From Synechococcus sp. WH 8101 (GTDB lineage Bacteria > Cyanobacteriota > Cyanobacteriia > PCC-6307 > Cyanobiaceae): 64,000 bases of DNA. Location of the stretch: contig NZ_CP035914.1 of the NCBI RefSeq assembly GCF_004209775.1, positions 310,001 through 374,000 on the forward strand. The letters are read 5' to 3'. Under the pieces are notes generated by a model that saw nothing but the letters and a program-made list of their open reading frames with translations, had not been told where the DNA came from and did no database searches. Positions 25,772 to 34,909 of the stretch are shown one piece after another (position 1 is the first letter of the stretch; every line of letters starts with the position of its first letter). The translations under genes and the position numbers were made by a program.

Positions 25772-26305
25772 GTGGCCCGGTTTTTCACCTCCCTGGCCCT
25801 GCTTCCCCTGGGCGCTGTGCTGGCAACGGCGGCCCGGGCCAACACGGTGGTCTGCACCACCACGCTGGAGGCGCCGTCAGGCCTGGCGCCGGTGGCTGCC
25901 GTTGAGCCGGCGGCCCCGGTGGAGGTGAGTCGCTGCGCCCCGGTGCAGACCACCGACGCTCTGGTGGTGAACCGCTTCTACACCTGGACCGCGCCCTACG
26001 CCCGTGGCGTCGATCTGATCCATCAGGTCACCGATCTGCTTGGAATTGCCATGGCCGGACCGGAAGGCAATCGCCTGATGGGCCTGGGTTTCCCCGACCA
26101 GACGATCATCTGGGATGGATCGGCGCTGCAGAACACCTACCAGGTGTTGCTGGAGCAACAGAGCGCACCGATTCCCTGGCGCACGGTCGATATCTCCAGT
26201 GGTTTCAGCGGCAGCCTCGCGGCGGAGCAGGCGCAGCCGGACGAGAGCCTGGAGGTGCTGATCCCGGTGGAGGCTTCGGCTCAGCCGGTGCGCGGCCTGT
26301 GGTAA
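25772..26305 (+). CDS. Secreted protein of unknown function
   Basis: I do not recognise a family. 177 aa starting at GTG 25772. The N-terminus is a signal peptide (FFTSLALLPLGAVLATAARA, cleavage likely after ARA). The mature part begins NTVVCTTTLEAP and includes a second Cys (SRCAPVQTTDALV), FYTWTAPYARGVDLIHQVTDLLG, MGLGFPDQTIIWDG and an acidic C-terminal part. Two Cys may pair. It ends 14 bases before a tRNA gene on the same strand. Confidence 0.6.
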   Translation: MARFFTSLALLPLGAVLATAARANTVVCTTTLEAPSGLAPVAAVEPAAPVEVSRCAPVQTTDALVVNRFYTWTAPYARGVDLIHQVTDLLGIAMAGPEGNRLMGLGFPDQTIIWDGSALQNTYQVLLEQQSAPIPWRTVDISSGFSGSLAAEQAQPDESLEVLIPVEASAQPVRGLW

Positions 26306-26319
26306 TCCTGTGGCGACCC

Positions 26320-26392
26320 GGGGGTCTAGCAATCTGGTGAATGCAGCGAACTCATAATTCGCCTAAGGCGAGTTCGATCCTCGCGACCCCCA
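26320..26392 (+). tRNA. tRNA with CAT anticodon (elongator Met likely; Ile2 possible)
   Basis: 73-base cloverleaf: acceptor GGGGGTC/GACCCCC (26320-26326 with 26385-26391), D arm GCA...TGC (26329-26344), anticodon stem GCGAA/TTCGC with loop CTCATAA (26351-26357, anticodon CAT at 26353-26355), variable CTAAG, T arm GCGAG-TTCGATC-CTCGC, discriminator A; CCA is not encoded. A G1-C72 pair and no GGG/CCC anticodon stem argue against initiator tRNA. Elongator Met is likely, but lysidine-modified tRNA-Ile2 has the same anticodon. Confidence 0.9.
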
Positions 26393-26405
26393 TTCACCTC
26401 ACCTG

Positions 26406-27713
26406 ATGCGCCTGCTGCTGCTGCTCGTCTTGCTGGCCTTGCCAGCGTTCTTCGCAGCGGTTGAAGTCGCGCTGTTGCGCTTGCGACCCAGCCGTGTGCA
26501 GGTGCTGAGCGAGGAGGGGGTGGCGGGGGCCCCTTCGGTGCAACGTCTGCAAGGCCGTCTGCGCCGGGCACTGTTGATGTCACAGCTCGGTGTCACCCTG
26601 TCGCTGGTGGCTCTTGGCTGGGTGGCGCGCAGCATCGCCCAGAGCTGGTGGTCACAGGCTGCGGCGGCCGGCCGTTGGTGGGATCTGCTCTGGTTCCTGA
26701 TGCTTGTTGCTGTGTCAACGCTCCTGGCCGGGTTGTTACCACGCGCCTGGGTGCTCAACCGTCCGGAACGGGCGGCCCTGCAGCTCGCCCCAGTCCTGGA
26801 GGCGGTGATGCGTGTGCTTCGCCCTCTGCTCACCCTGCTCGAGACCTGCGCTTCGGTGCTGCTCCGACTCGTGGGACTGACGCCCCGGTGGGATGCCCTG
26901 GTGCCTGCTCTCACCGCCGGAGAGCTGGAAACATTGATCGAGAGCGGTGGTGTCACCGGGTTGCGACCGGATGAGCGCAACATCCTTGAAGGGGTGTTCG
27001 CCCTGCGCGACACCCAAGTGCGTGAGGTGATGGTGCCGCGCTCCGGCATGGTCACCCTGCCGGTGAGTGTGCGCTTCGCTGAGTTGATGGATGCGGTGCA
27101 TCGCACCCGCCATGCCCGCTTTCCGGTGATCGGCCAGTCGCTGGATGATGTGCGCGGGGTGCTCGACCTGCGTCGTCTGGCGGAACCGATCGCCCGCGGG
27201 GTGTTGCAGGAGGATTCTCTGCTCGAACCCTATCTGCTGCCGGCGCAACGGGTGCTGGAAACGAGCACCCTGGCGGAATTGCTGGCCCTGATCCGCAGCG
27301 GCCATCCTCTGCTCCTGGTGGTGGATGAGCATGGCGGCACGGAGGGATTGGTGACCGCCGCCGACCTCACCGGGGAGATCGTCGGTGATGAGCTGGAGCC
27401 TGAGCCCGCTGTTCCCGACCTGCAGGCTGTGCCTGACCAATCCGGCGTCTGGCTCGTGGCAGGGGACCTGGAGATCTTTGAACTCAACCGCCAGCTGGGT
27501 CTGGAACTGCCGGAAGCCACCGATCACCACACCCTGGCCGGATTCCTGCTCGAACGCCTCCAGCACATTCCGGCGCCTGGCGAGGCGCTGCGTCATCAGG
27601 GGGTGCAGTTCGAAATTCTGGAGATGGAAGGACCGCGGATCGTGCGGGTGCGCATGGTCCTGCCTGAGGAGCGGGCGCCTTCTTTAGCGGAACCGGTTCA
27701 GGATCACCGATAA
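26406..27713 (+). CDS. CNNM/HlyC-type membrane protein with CBS domains
   Basis: Hemolysin C/CorC-like protein, 435 aa, thought to handle divalent cations such as Mg2+. Layout: CNNM membrane domain with about 3-4 helices (MRLLLLLVLLALPAFFAAVEVALL opening, residues 1-24 in two runs), linker TAGELETLIESG and LRPDERNILEGVF, the CBS pair starting VREVMVPRSGMVTLP and ending DEHGGTEGLVTAADLTGEIVGD, then a CorC_HlyC domain (VAGDLEIFELNRQLG...HHTLAGFLLERL). It starts 14 bases after the tRNA. The ion and direction are not known for this subgroup. Confidence 0.88.
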   Translation: MRLLLLLVLLALPAFFAAVEVALLRLRPSRVQVLSEEGVAGAPSVQRLQGRLRRALLMSQLGVTLSLVALGWVARSIAQSWWSQAAAAGRWWDLLWFLMLVAVSTLLAGLLPRAWVLNRPERAALQLAPVLEAVMRVLRPLLTLLETCASVLLRLVGLTPRWDALVPALTAGELETLIESGGVTGLRPDERNILEGVFALRDTQVREVMVPRSGMVTLPVSVRFAELMDAVHRTRHARFPVIGQSLDDVRGVLDLRRLAEPIARGVLQEDSLLEPYLLPAQRVLETSTLAELLALIRSGHPLLLVVDEHGGTEGLVTAADLTGEIVGDELEPEPAVPDLQAVPDQSGVWLVAGDLEIFELNRQLGLELPEATDHHTLAGFLLERLQHIPAPGEALRHQGVQFEILEMEGPRIVRVRMVLPEERAPSLAEPVQDHR

Positions 27714-27739
27714 TCTGCTGCGATCCTGCACCTTCGCCG

Positions 27740-28744
27740 ATGACCGTCCCCATGGTTCCGGTGAAGGTCGGCGTGATCGGCATCGGCAACATGGGTTGGC
27801 ACCACGCCCGGGTGCTCAGCCTGCTCAAGGACGCGGAGCTGGTCGGTGTTGCAGATCCCGATGCCGAGCGCGGCCAGCTGGCCACCGAACAGTTCGGATG
27901 TCGCTGGTTCGCGGATTACAACACGATGCTTTCGGAGGTGGAGGCGGTCTGCATCGCCGTGCCCACTCTGCTCCACCAGGCCGTTGGTCTGGCCTGTCTG
28001 GATGCCGGCCTTCATGTGCTGATCGAAAAGCCGATCGCCGCCAGCCAAGACGAGGCCGCCACCCTGATCGCGGCGGCCAGCCGCAACGGTCGCCTGCTTC
28101 AGGTGGGTCACATCGAGCGCTTCAATCCCGCCTTCCGCGAACTCACCAAGGTGGTGGCCAATGAGGAAGTGGTGGTGCTCGAGGCACGGCGCCACAGCCC
28201 CCATGCCGATCGCGCCAACGATGTGTCGGTGGTGCTGGATCTGATGATTCACGACCTCGACCTTGTGCTGGAGCTGGCCAGAGCGCCGGTGGTGCGCCTC
28301 GCTGCTGCTGGTGGAGCCAGCGCCGAAGGACCGCTCGATTATGTGAATGCCACGCTCGGTTTCGCCAACGGTGTGGTGGCGAGCCTCACCGCCAGCAAGA
28401 TGAGTCACCGCAAGATCCGCAGCCTCAGCGCCCACTGCCGGGCCAGCCTGGTGGAAACCGATTTCCTCAATCACACCCTTCACATCCACCGGCGTGCCCA
28501 CGAGTGGTATTCCGCTGATCATGGTGAGTTGCTGTATCGCAACGATGGCTTCATCGAGGAGGTGAGCACCACCTCGATCGAGCCGCTTTACGCCGAACTG
28601 GAGCACTTCCTGCAGTGTGTTCGCGGCCGTGAAACGCCGGCGGTGGATGGTCAGCAGGCCTCACGGGCCCTGCGTCTGGCCGATCTGATTGAACAGGCCG
28701 TCGCCCATCCCGGCATGGGCGTTCCCCTCAGCGAGCCGATCTGA
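27740..28744 (+). CDS. Gfo/Idh/MocA-family oxidoreductase
   Basis: NAD(P)-dependent dehydrogenase acting on a sugar or related substrate, 334 aa. N-terminal Rossmann fold with VKVGVIGIGNMGWHHARVL, VADPDAER, and the conserved EKPIA motif with the family Lys; QVGHIERFNPAF and the DLMIHDLDLVLEL catalytic-like segment (His/Asp) follow. Substrate not identifiable. It lies 26 bases after the CNNM gene, and its 3' end overlaps the convergent GH15-like gene by 17 bases. Glycan-related neighbours (GH15-like protein, WecG-type transferase) hint at sugar metabolism. Confidence 0.88.
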   Translation: MTVPMVPVKVGVIGIGNMGWHHARVLSLLKDAELVGVADPDAERGQLATEQFGCRWFADYNTMLSEVEAVCIAVPTLLHQAVGLACLDAGLHVLIEKPIAASQDEAATLIAAASRNGRLLQVGHIERFNPAFRELTKVVANEEVVVLEARRHSPHADRANDVSVVLDLMIHDLDLVLELARAPVVRLAAAGGASAEGPLDYVNATLGFANGVVASLTASKMSHRKIRSLSAHCRASLVETDFLNHTLHIHRRAHEWYSADHGELLYRNDGFIEEVSTTSIEPLYAELEHFLQCVRGRETPAVDGQQASRALRLADLIEQAVAHPGMGVPLSEPI

Positions 28745-31700
28745 TCAGCTCGCGCAGCGCAGCGATCTGCCAGCGGCGGCAATCCGCCGGGGACGCCCGA
28801 TAGAAGTGATCCCAGGCTTCCGCCTTGTGGGCTCCGTAAGCACTGGGTTCGATCTCTGGATGGGAGAGCAACCAGCCGACGCGAACGGCATGGCCGATCA
28901 CCACATCGAGGGCGACGTCATCGTCGATGTGCACGGAGGGGTTGGTGGCCACGAAGGCCATCAGGGAGAGCAGGCATTCAGTGCACAGCTGCCGGTATTC
29001 CGGAGCGGGGATCCGACTGAGCAGGTGCTCCACCAGGGTGGCGAAATTGCGCTCTCCGGCGGTTTTCTCCAGCAGTAGAGCACTGGTGAGCCGGTTGCGA
29101 CGTTCGAGTTTGTCGCCGATCACCAGGCCGCGGCAGTGCTGCAGCAGCGACCAGATCCCGGCATGGAAATCCTTGGGCACCCGTTGCAGCGAGCCCAGCC
29201 GGATGCGGTGCTGCAACCAGTCGCCACCACTGGGGGATTCCTCCAGGGGCGCCGGAACGGCCCACTGCACTGGACCACGCAGATGCAATTGTTCGTTGCG
29301 CTGCAGAGAGGCGTGGGCCTGGTCCAGATCGGTCAGCACGGCCCGCAGGCGGCTGCCGATCGTGTGGGGTGGTTCGCTGCAGAGGGCCTCAAAGGCTTCG
29401 TCCTGGCTGCGTCCTGTTTCCGCTGCCAGCTCCGAGGTCAGCATGAGCATCAGCTGTCCGAGCTGCAGCGTCAGCGTGCCGCTTAGCTGCTGCGGTTCCC
29501 GTCGGGCAATGCCATCGAGGGCCAGCAGTAGCTCCTGCTGCAAGGCCTGCTCCCTGGTGTCGTGGCCGCAGGTGCGGCGGATCCGTGCGGCGATCAAGGC
29601 GCTGGAGAGGGGGGTGGCCAGCAGGGAATCACTGCTGTAGCTGCGACCCACCACCACGGTTTTCTGGCGGGCGAGCAGATCGATCAGGGCATCCTCCAGT
29701 TGCGGGTGCACCAGGCCCAGCACACCGGCGCAGCGGCGCACCACATTCCAGTCCTGCTGATTCAGGCCGCGGTGATAGATCTCCTCCAGCAGGCTGCGCA
29801 GCTCCACCGGGGCGCCACCGGGAGCCTGAAGGATCGCTGCATCACCCAGGTGGCGATGCAGCAGTTCCAGCACCTCCGCCTGCTCGCGCAGGGAGGAGCT
29901 GCTCCAGAGGCGCTCGCGCAGTTCCGGCAGGGAGATTTCATCCAGCTCCTGTTCCTGCGCGGCGGTGAGATCCTGCAGATCGGTCGAGGCCTGCAGCAGG
30001 GCGGCAGCGCTCGATGCCGCGGCTGCGGGCCTGGCGATGGGGGCCTGGGTCGGTTCGGGCAGCACCAGCCATTGCCCCTGGCTTGCCAGTTCTTTGAGCG
30101 GGGCGAGCTGCACGGCCACCCCATCCACCTCTCCGCTGGCCAACCGGGCGGCCAACTGCTGCACACTCTCGAGTCCCCGTTCCAGCAGCGTGGGCTCGAT
30201 CGGAATCAGCAAGAGGGGGGCGCCGGTACCACGCCAGTGGCGCTGCAGCAGATGCAGTTCATTCACCACCGTGTCCACCAAATGTTCGGGGTCATCCGCC
30301 AGGTAGTAGGTGTCTTCCTCCAGCACGGCTGGCAGGAAGGCCAGCTGCTCCTCTCCCTGTCGATAGAACCGTGCCGTGGCGGCGGTTTCAGCGCGGAGCG
30401 GCGGATGGCCGCTCAGGCCGAGGGCTGAGTTGGCACCGAGTTGCTGCAACCGTTCGCTCAGGCGCTCCGATGGCAGCACCCGGATCGGGCCGTGGTCTGG
30501 GTCGCTCACCGGTAGCCCGAGGCCTTGCAGGCGCTCCGCCACGGCTGATGTGCCGGGAATCAGGGCCACCAGCACCTCCTCGGCGCCGAGGGGCTGGGGC
30601 AAGCGTCGGCCACAGGGGTCCAGATCCTCCGGAAGGAGCAGGCCGTTGAGCAGCATCTCGCCCAGCCAGGCCAGGCTCTGGGTCCAGAGCAGGGGGATGT
30701 TGTCGTTGGCCTGACGGCGCTGACTGCCGGGCGAGCGGCGTTCCGGCTCCACGGCCGCTTCCGGCACCAGGTAGAGCTCGGGATACAGCCGCTGTCCATC
30801 CTGGTCAACGGCAAGAACGTTCAGGCGCTCGCGCCAGTGGCACGCCTCCTCCCAGCGTTCTTCGCAGCAGGCGGTGACCAGTTCATACGCGAGGAACAGA
30901 GGCCATTCCGACTCGATTCCCTCGAAGGTGGCCAATTCATCACGCTCGTAATGCAATCGGCTCACGTCCTCCACCACGGTCTGATGGCCGTCGCGCAGGA
31001 ATCGTTTGTAGCCATAGGCGCCTCCGAGCAGGCGGCGGATCCGCTCGCAGGTGCGCTGCACCAGCTGGGGATCCTCCACCGCCCAGGCCGGGTAGCCCAC
31101 CACCGAAAGGCAGGCACTGTCAGCTTCCTTGCTGGCGGATTCGCGCGGCAGCAACCCCTGCAGGGCCCGGCGCAGGCGCACCACCGCCCCCTGGGGAATC
31201 AGCACCTGCAGGCTGCCATCGCCATGCACGCCGAAAAGGTCGAGACCATCGAGGGCCTCCAGTGCCGCCTTGGCCATGCCGATCGAGCTGGCATTCCGTT
31301 CCGGCAGGCCGTGGTTGCCTTTGTCGCCCCGTTCCCAGATGCCGTAGTCGGGCACCCGATAGGCCCGGGCCACGTAGTAGATCAGGTTCTGAATGAAGTC
31401 CGCTTCATGGCGGCTGCGCAGCACCGTCAGTCCGCCGCGGGTGAGCTGGGCGAGCTGAAGCAGGAACAGGGAGGTGGCATCAATCTGGAGATGCCCCCAG
31501 CCGTCATCGGGCACCACGGTGTCGCCGCTGGCGGTGTCGTATTTGGCGTGGAGAGCATCGAGGGGGTCAAGGCTCTGCTTGAACCGCTCCACCTTCTCGG
31601 CCTGGCGCATCATCGCGTTCAGCACCCCGCGCATCAGGGCGAGCACACGCTGCTCCAGCTCCCACGACCGGCTGGTACGGCCGTTGTTCAGGCGTCGGTG

Positions 31701-31934
31701 GGCCAAGGCCAGGCCCCAGACGCACTGGATGGAATACACGCAGTCGCGCACCCAGGCATCGCCGTAATTGCCATGCACGGTGTGGGCCGTGCTGGCGGGC
31801 AGCAGGCCGGTGATCGGATGCTGACGCTGCAGCACCACCCGGTCGATCGCCGCGTCCAGGCTGTCCAGCAAGGCCCAGCGCTCGTCGTCGGAGCAGGTGT
31901 GAGGGTTGAGGGAGGTGGGGGGCGACAGAACCAT
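28728..31934 (-). CDS. GH15-like / phosphorylase kinase alpha-beta subunit-like protein
   Basis: Very large (1068 aa) protein of the glucoamylase-like family that includes the regulatory alpha/beta subunits of eukaryotic phosphorylase kinase. The N-terminal ~430 residues form the (alpha/alpha)6 glucoamylase-like domain: HGNYGDAWVRDCVYSIQ (about 54-70), DDGWGHLQIDATSLFLL, VPDYGIWERGDKGNHG, ASSIGMAKAALEALDG, and NDNIPLLWTQSLAWLGEML. The remaining ~600 residues (helical, Leu-rich, with ARIRRTCGHDTREQALQQEL) correspond to the C-terminal region of the kinase subunits rather than to simple glucoamylases. No kinase domain is encoded nearby. It may act on or sense alpha-glucan. ATG at 31934. Confidence 0.85.
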   Translation of the reverse strand: MVLSPPTSLNPHTCSDDERWALLDSLDAAIDRVVLQRQHPITGLLPASTAHTVHGNYGDAWVRDCVYSIQCVWGLALAHRRLNNGRTSRSWELEQRVLALMRGVLNAMMRQAEKVERFKQSLDPLDALHAKYDTASGDTVVPDDGWGHLQIDATSLFLLQLAQLTRGGLTVLRSRHEADFIQNLIYYVARAYRVPDYGIWERGDKGNHGLPERNASSIGMAKAALEALDGLDLFGVHGDGSLQVLIPQGAVVRLRRALQGLLPRESASKEADSACLSVVGYPAWAVEDPQLVQRTCERIRRLLGGAYGYKRFLRDGHQTVVEDVSRLHYERDELATFEGIESEWPLFLAYELVTACCEERWEEACHWRERLNVLAVDQDGQRLYPELYLVPEAAVEPERRSPGSQRRQANDNIPLLWTQSLAWLGEMLLNGLLLPEDLDPCGRRLPQPLGAEEVLVALIPGTSAVAERLQGLGLPVSDPDHGPIRVLPSERLSERLQQLGANSALGLSGHPPLRAETAATARFYRQGEEQLAFLPAVLEEDTYYLADDPEHLVDTVVNELHLLQRHWRGTGAPLLLIPIEPTLLERGLESVQQLAARLASGEVDGVAVQLAPLKELASQGQWLVLPEPTQAPIARPAAAASSAAALLQASTDLQDLTAAQEQELDEISLPELRERLWSSSSLREQAEVLELLHRHLGDAAILQAPGGAPVELRSLLEEIYHRGLNQQDWNVVRRCAGVLGLVHPQLEDALIDLLARQKTVVVGRSYSSDSLLATPLSSALIAARIRRTCGHDTREQALQQELLLALDGIARREPQQLSGTLTLQLGQLMLMLTSELAAETGRSQDEAFEALCSEPPHTIGSRLRAVLTDLDQAHASLQRNEQLHLRGPVQWAVPAPLEESPSGGDWLQHRIRLGSLQRVPKDFHAGIWSLLQHCRGLVIGDKLERRNRLTSALLLEKTAGERNFATLVEHLLSRIPAPEYRQLCTECLLSLMAFVATNPSVHIDDDVALDVVIGHAVRVGWLLSHPEIEPSAYGAHKAEAWDHFYRASPADCRRWQIAALRELIRSAR

Positions 31935-31983
31935 GACCTCCAGGCCAACCGGATCTAAATTCTCCCCTGCAGCTCAACCGCGG

Positions 31984-32730
31984 ATGGACGCCGTCAGTAC
32001 CGATCCGTGTGATCAGCACCGCTACCGGGTGCTGGGTGTGGGCGTGGATGCCTGTCGGGATGTGCGCGCGGCCGCCATTGGCCTGCATGCCCGCGGCGGC
32101 GGCCAGATCGTCACCCTCAATGCGGAGATGACGATGACGGCCCGGGCCAATCCGGCCCTGGGTGCCGCGATTGCGGCAGCGGACCTGGTGATCCCCGATG
32201 GTGCCGGAGTGGTCTGGGCCCTGCGGCGTCAGGGGGTTCGGGTGCGTCGCACCCCTGGCATTGAACTGGCGCGCGCGCTCCTCTCCTATGCCGAAGCTCA
32301 CGGCTGGAATGTGGCCCTGATCGGTGCGGCCCCGGAGGTGATGGAGCAGTTGAAGAGGCGCCTGCTTGAGGAGTTGCCGTCCCTGCGCCTGGTGCTGGCG
32401 GAGCATGGCTATCAAGCTGCTGAAGCCTGGCCCCAGCTCGAGCAACGCCTGCTGAGCCTGAAGCCCGATCTGGTGCTGGTGGCTCTCGGAGTTCCCCGGC
32501 AGGAAACCTGGACCCAGCGGCTGCATGCCGGGCAACCAGGGATCTGGATGGGCGTGGGCGGCAGCTTTGACGTGTGGGCCGGTGTCAAGCAACGGGCACC
32601 GGAATGGATGAGCCGACTCCAGGTGGAATGGGCCTACAGACTGATCCAGGAGCCGAGCCGGTGGCGACGCATGCTGTCGTTGCCGGCGTTTGCCTGGCAG
32701 GTGTTGCGCCGCGGTGAACGCCGACGCTGA
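31984..32730 (+). CDS. WecG/TagA/CpsF-family glycosyltransferase
   Basis: GT26 glycosyltransferase adding a sugar to a polyprenyl-linked intermediate in surface polysaccharide synthesis. 248 aa from ATG 31984. Family motifs: GQIVTLNAEMTMTARAN, AADLVIPDGAGVVWALR, LIGAAPEVMEQL, LVLVALGVPRQETW and MGVGGSFDVWAGVKQRAPEW. An upstream in-frame ATG (31906) lies within the divergent GH15-like gene and is rejected. It may act after the WecA/TagO-like transferase at 48148. psbK follows on the opposite strand. Confidence 0.92.
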   Translation: MDAVSTDPCDQHRYRVLGVGVDACRDVRAAAIGLHARGGGQIVTLNAEMTMTARANPALGAAIAAADLVIPDGAGVVWALRRQGVRVRRTPGIELARALLSYAEAHGWNVALIGAAPEVMEQLKRRLLEELPSLRLVLAEHGYQAAEAWPQLEQRLLSLKPDLVLVALGVPRQETWTQRLHAGQPGIWMGVGGSFDVWAGVKQRAPEWMSRLQVEWAYRLIQEPSRWRRMLSLPAFAWQVLRRGERRR

Positions 32731-32745
32731 ACCACCGATGCGGCC

Positions 32746-32889
32746 TCAGCGGAAACCGACGGAGGCTTGCCACACGAAAGCGAGCAGCAGGAAGAAGAGA
32801 GGGATGATCGGCAGGATGTCGACCAGCGGACCGAAGGCCTGGTAGGCCTCGGGCAGTTGGGCCAGCAAATCGAGTGTGGTGGCGGCCAT
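32746..32889 (-). CDS. psbK: Photosystem II reaction center protein K
   Basis: Found by direct reading. A 47-aa product starting [19 protein letters not shown], then [20 protein letters not shown] and QASVGFR. The conserved mature N-terminus (LPEAYQAF), the PLVD-LP motif and the single membrane helix ending in WQASVGFR are diagnostic of PsbK, a low-mass photosystem II subunit bound near CP43. The residues before LPEAYQ are the cleaved leader. Start ATG at 32889, stop TGA at 32746-32748. It follows tgt (stop 32920) by 30 bases on the same strand. Confidence 0.95.
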   Translation of the reverse strand: MAATTLDLLAQLPEAYQAFGPLVDILPIIPLFFLLLAFVWQASVGFR

Positions 32890-32919
32890 CCCGGCGATGT
32901 CATGGGCGATGAGCGGACG

Positions 32920-34038
32920 CTACCACGTGTGATGGGCGGGCGACTCCGGCAGCCAGGGAGCGAAATCCTCTGCAAAACAACCGTCCTGAATCGCCCGTCC
33001 CATCGCGGTGGTGAACCGGATCAGATGGGTGAGGTTGTGGAGGCTGAGCAGGGTGAGCCCCAGCAGTTCCTCGCTGCGGATTAGGTGGTGCAGATAGGCG
33101 CGGCTGTGGCGCGTGCAGGCGGTGCAGGGGCAGGTCGCATCGAGGGGGGTGTGGTCATGGCGAAAGCGGGCATTGCGCAGATTCCAGCGTTCGCCGCCCA
33201 CCAGTGCCGTGCCATGGCGCCCGAGACGGGTGGGCAACACGCAGTCGAAGAGATCGATGCCATTGGCCACCGCCACTGCCATCTCCCGCAGGGTGCCGAT
33301 GCCCATCAGATAGCGGGGGCGGTCTGCCGGCAGCAGGGGCGTCACCTGCCGCACGATCCGATGCATCTCCTCCACCGGTTCCCCCACACTCACGCCGCCG
33401 ATGGCGATGCCGGGCAGGTCGAAACCGGCCACGGCGCGAGCGCTCTCCTCCCGCAAACGGGGATAGCAGCCTCCCTGCACGATCCCGAACAGGGCCTGGT
33501 CGGGCCGGCTGTGGGCGGCGGCGCAGCGTTCCAGCCAGGCGTGGGTGCGGCGGCAGGCCTCCTCCACATCGTTTTCTGTGGCGGGATAGGGAGGGCATTG
33601 ATCGAAGGCCATCGCCACATCCGCACCCAGGGCCATCTGGATCTGCATCGAGCGCTCTGGTGTCAGCAGGATGCGGCTGCCGTCGCGGGGATTGCGGAAA
33701 TCGACGCCGTGATCATCGATCCGGTTCAGGTCGCCGAGGCTGAACACCTGGAAGCCGCCGGAGTCGGTGAGCATCGGCCCGTCCCAGGCCATGAAGCGAT
33801 GCAGGCCACCGGCCTCCGCCACAACGGCTTCTCCGGGCTGCAGGTGCAGGTGGTAGGTGTTGGATAACACCATTTGGGCGCCGGTCTCCGCCAGCTGGCT
33901 GGTGGTCACCCCCTTCACGGTTCCCAGGGTGCCAACGGGCATGAACCGCGGCGTGGAAACCGGTCCGTGGGGGGTCTGGAAACAGCCGCAGCGCGCCTGG
34001 GTGTGCGGGCAGTGGGCGTCGATCTGAAAGCGGAACAC
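32920..34038 (-). CDS. tgt: tRNA-guanine transglycosylase (queuine/preQ1)
   Basis: Exchanges guanine-34 for a queuosine precursor in GUN-anticodon tRNAs. 372 aa from GTG 34038 ([16 protein letters not shown]), which matches the family N-terminus; the frame to 34086 adds residues without homology. Motifs: [27 protein letters not shown] with catalytic Asp, [16 protein letters not shown], the nucleophile region [13 protein letters not shown], and the zinc site [17 protein letters not shown]. Divergent from cobS with 64 bases between starts; psbK lies downstream. Confidence 0.95.
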   Translation of the reverse strand: MFRFQIDAHCPHTQARCGCFQTPHGPVSTPRFMPVGTLGTVKGVTTSQLAETGAQMVLSNTYHLHLQPGEAVVAEAGGLHRFMAWDGPMLTDSGGFQVFSLGDLNRIDDHGVDFRNPRDGSRILLTPERSMQIQMALGADVAMAFDQCPPYPATENDVEEACRRTHAWLERCAAAHSRPDQALFGIVQGGCYPRLREESARAVAGFDLPGIAIGGVSVGEPVEEMHRIVRQVTPLLPADRPRYLMGIGTLREMAVAVANGIDLFDCVLPTRLGRHGTALVGGERWNLRNARFRHDHTPLDATCPCTACTRHSRAYLHHLIRSEELLGLTLLSLHNLTHLIRFTTAMGRAIQDGCFAEDFAPWLPESPAHHTW

Positions 34039-34102
34039 GGGCCGGCGGGCACCATCCCTGACCCTACGGTGAGCCCCTGCCACCACCTTGGCGCCGTCGT
34101 CG

Positions 34103-34909
34103 ATGGCCTCCGTTCCGTTCTGGTTGTGCGATCTGGCTGGCGCCTGGGTGTTCTACAGCGTGCTGCCGGCCTGGCCCTGGCTTCAGCCGGGCTTCCGCCG
34201 CATCGCCCGTTTCGCGCCCTGGATCGGTTTGGTGATCGGTGTCCTCGCCGGGCTTCTCTGGCTGCTCCTGGAGCAGCTCGGCTGGCCTACAGCGTCCCGG
34301 GTGTTGGTGGTGCTGGGGTTTGAGGCCTGGATCACGGGTGGCCTCCATCACGATGGGGTGATGGACACCGCCGACGGTCTGGCCGCCGGGGAGGAGCGGC
34401 GCCTGGCGGCGATGGAGGACAGTCGGGTGGGCGCCAGTGGGGTGTTGGCATTGCTGCTGGCGCTCCTGCTCCAGGGTGCGGCCCTCTTGGCCCTGGCGGA
34501 ACGGGCGTCGGCGTCGCAGGCGGTGCTGCTGCTTCCCGGTTGGCTGGTGGCCGCTGCCTTCTGGGGCCGGTGCGCCCCGCTCTGGGCCCTGTTGCGTTTT
34601 CCCTATCTCCGTGACGGCGGAACCGCTGGCTTTCACCGGGCCCAGGCCCGGGGGGGATGGGAGCTGCTTCCGGCTGGATTGGCTGTGCTGCTGGGGCTGG
34701 CGCTGGCTCTGGTCCTTCCCCAAGCCCGGCTGCTTCTGTGGAGTGTGCCCATGGGCTTGGGGTCGAGCTGGTGGGTGGCGTGTTGGCTGGGGCGACGCCT
34801 CGGCGGTCACACCGGTGACAGCTATGGCGCCTGTGTGGTGTGGACGCAGGCCTTCATGTTGATGCTGATGGCGCTTCTGCCGATGCCGGCGCCGGTTGGG
34901 GCAGCCTGA
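34103..34909 (+). CDS. cobS: Adenosylcobinamide-GDP ribazoletransferase (cobalamin synthase)
   Basis: Late step of (pseudo)cobalamin synthesis: joins the lower-ligand nucleotide to adenosylcobinamide-GDP in the membrane. 268 aa, about six hydrophobic helices. Signature acidic motifs: [18 protein letters not shown] near residue 77 and GHTGDSYGA near the C-terminus. The ATG at 34103 is used in preference to an in-frame TTG at 34088. Its 3' end overlaps the convergent histidine kinase gene by 56 bases (34854-34909). I recall the psbK-tgt-cobS-kinase order as conserved in picocyanobacteria. Confidence 0.93.
   Translation: MASVPFWLCDLAGAWVFYSVLPAWPWLQPGFRRIARFAPWIGLVIGVLAGLLWLLLEQLGWPTASRVLVVLGFEAWITGGLHHDGVMDTADGLAAGEERRLAAMEDSRVGASGVLALLLALLLQGAALLALAERASASQAVLLLPGWLVAAAFWGRCAPLWALLRFPYLRDGGTAGFHRAQARGGWELLPAGLAVLLGLALALVLPQARLLLWSVPMGLGSSWWVACWLGRRLGGHTGDSYGACVVWTQAFMLMLMALLPMPAPVGAA

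Noticed and set aside
26320-26392. Initiator tRNA-fMet
   Set aside because: Has a G1-C72 pair and lacks the three G-C pairs at the base of the anticodon stem that mark initiator tRNA.
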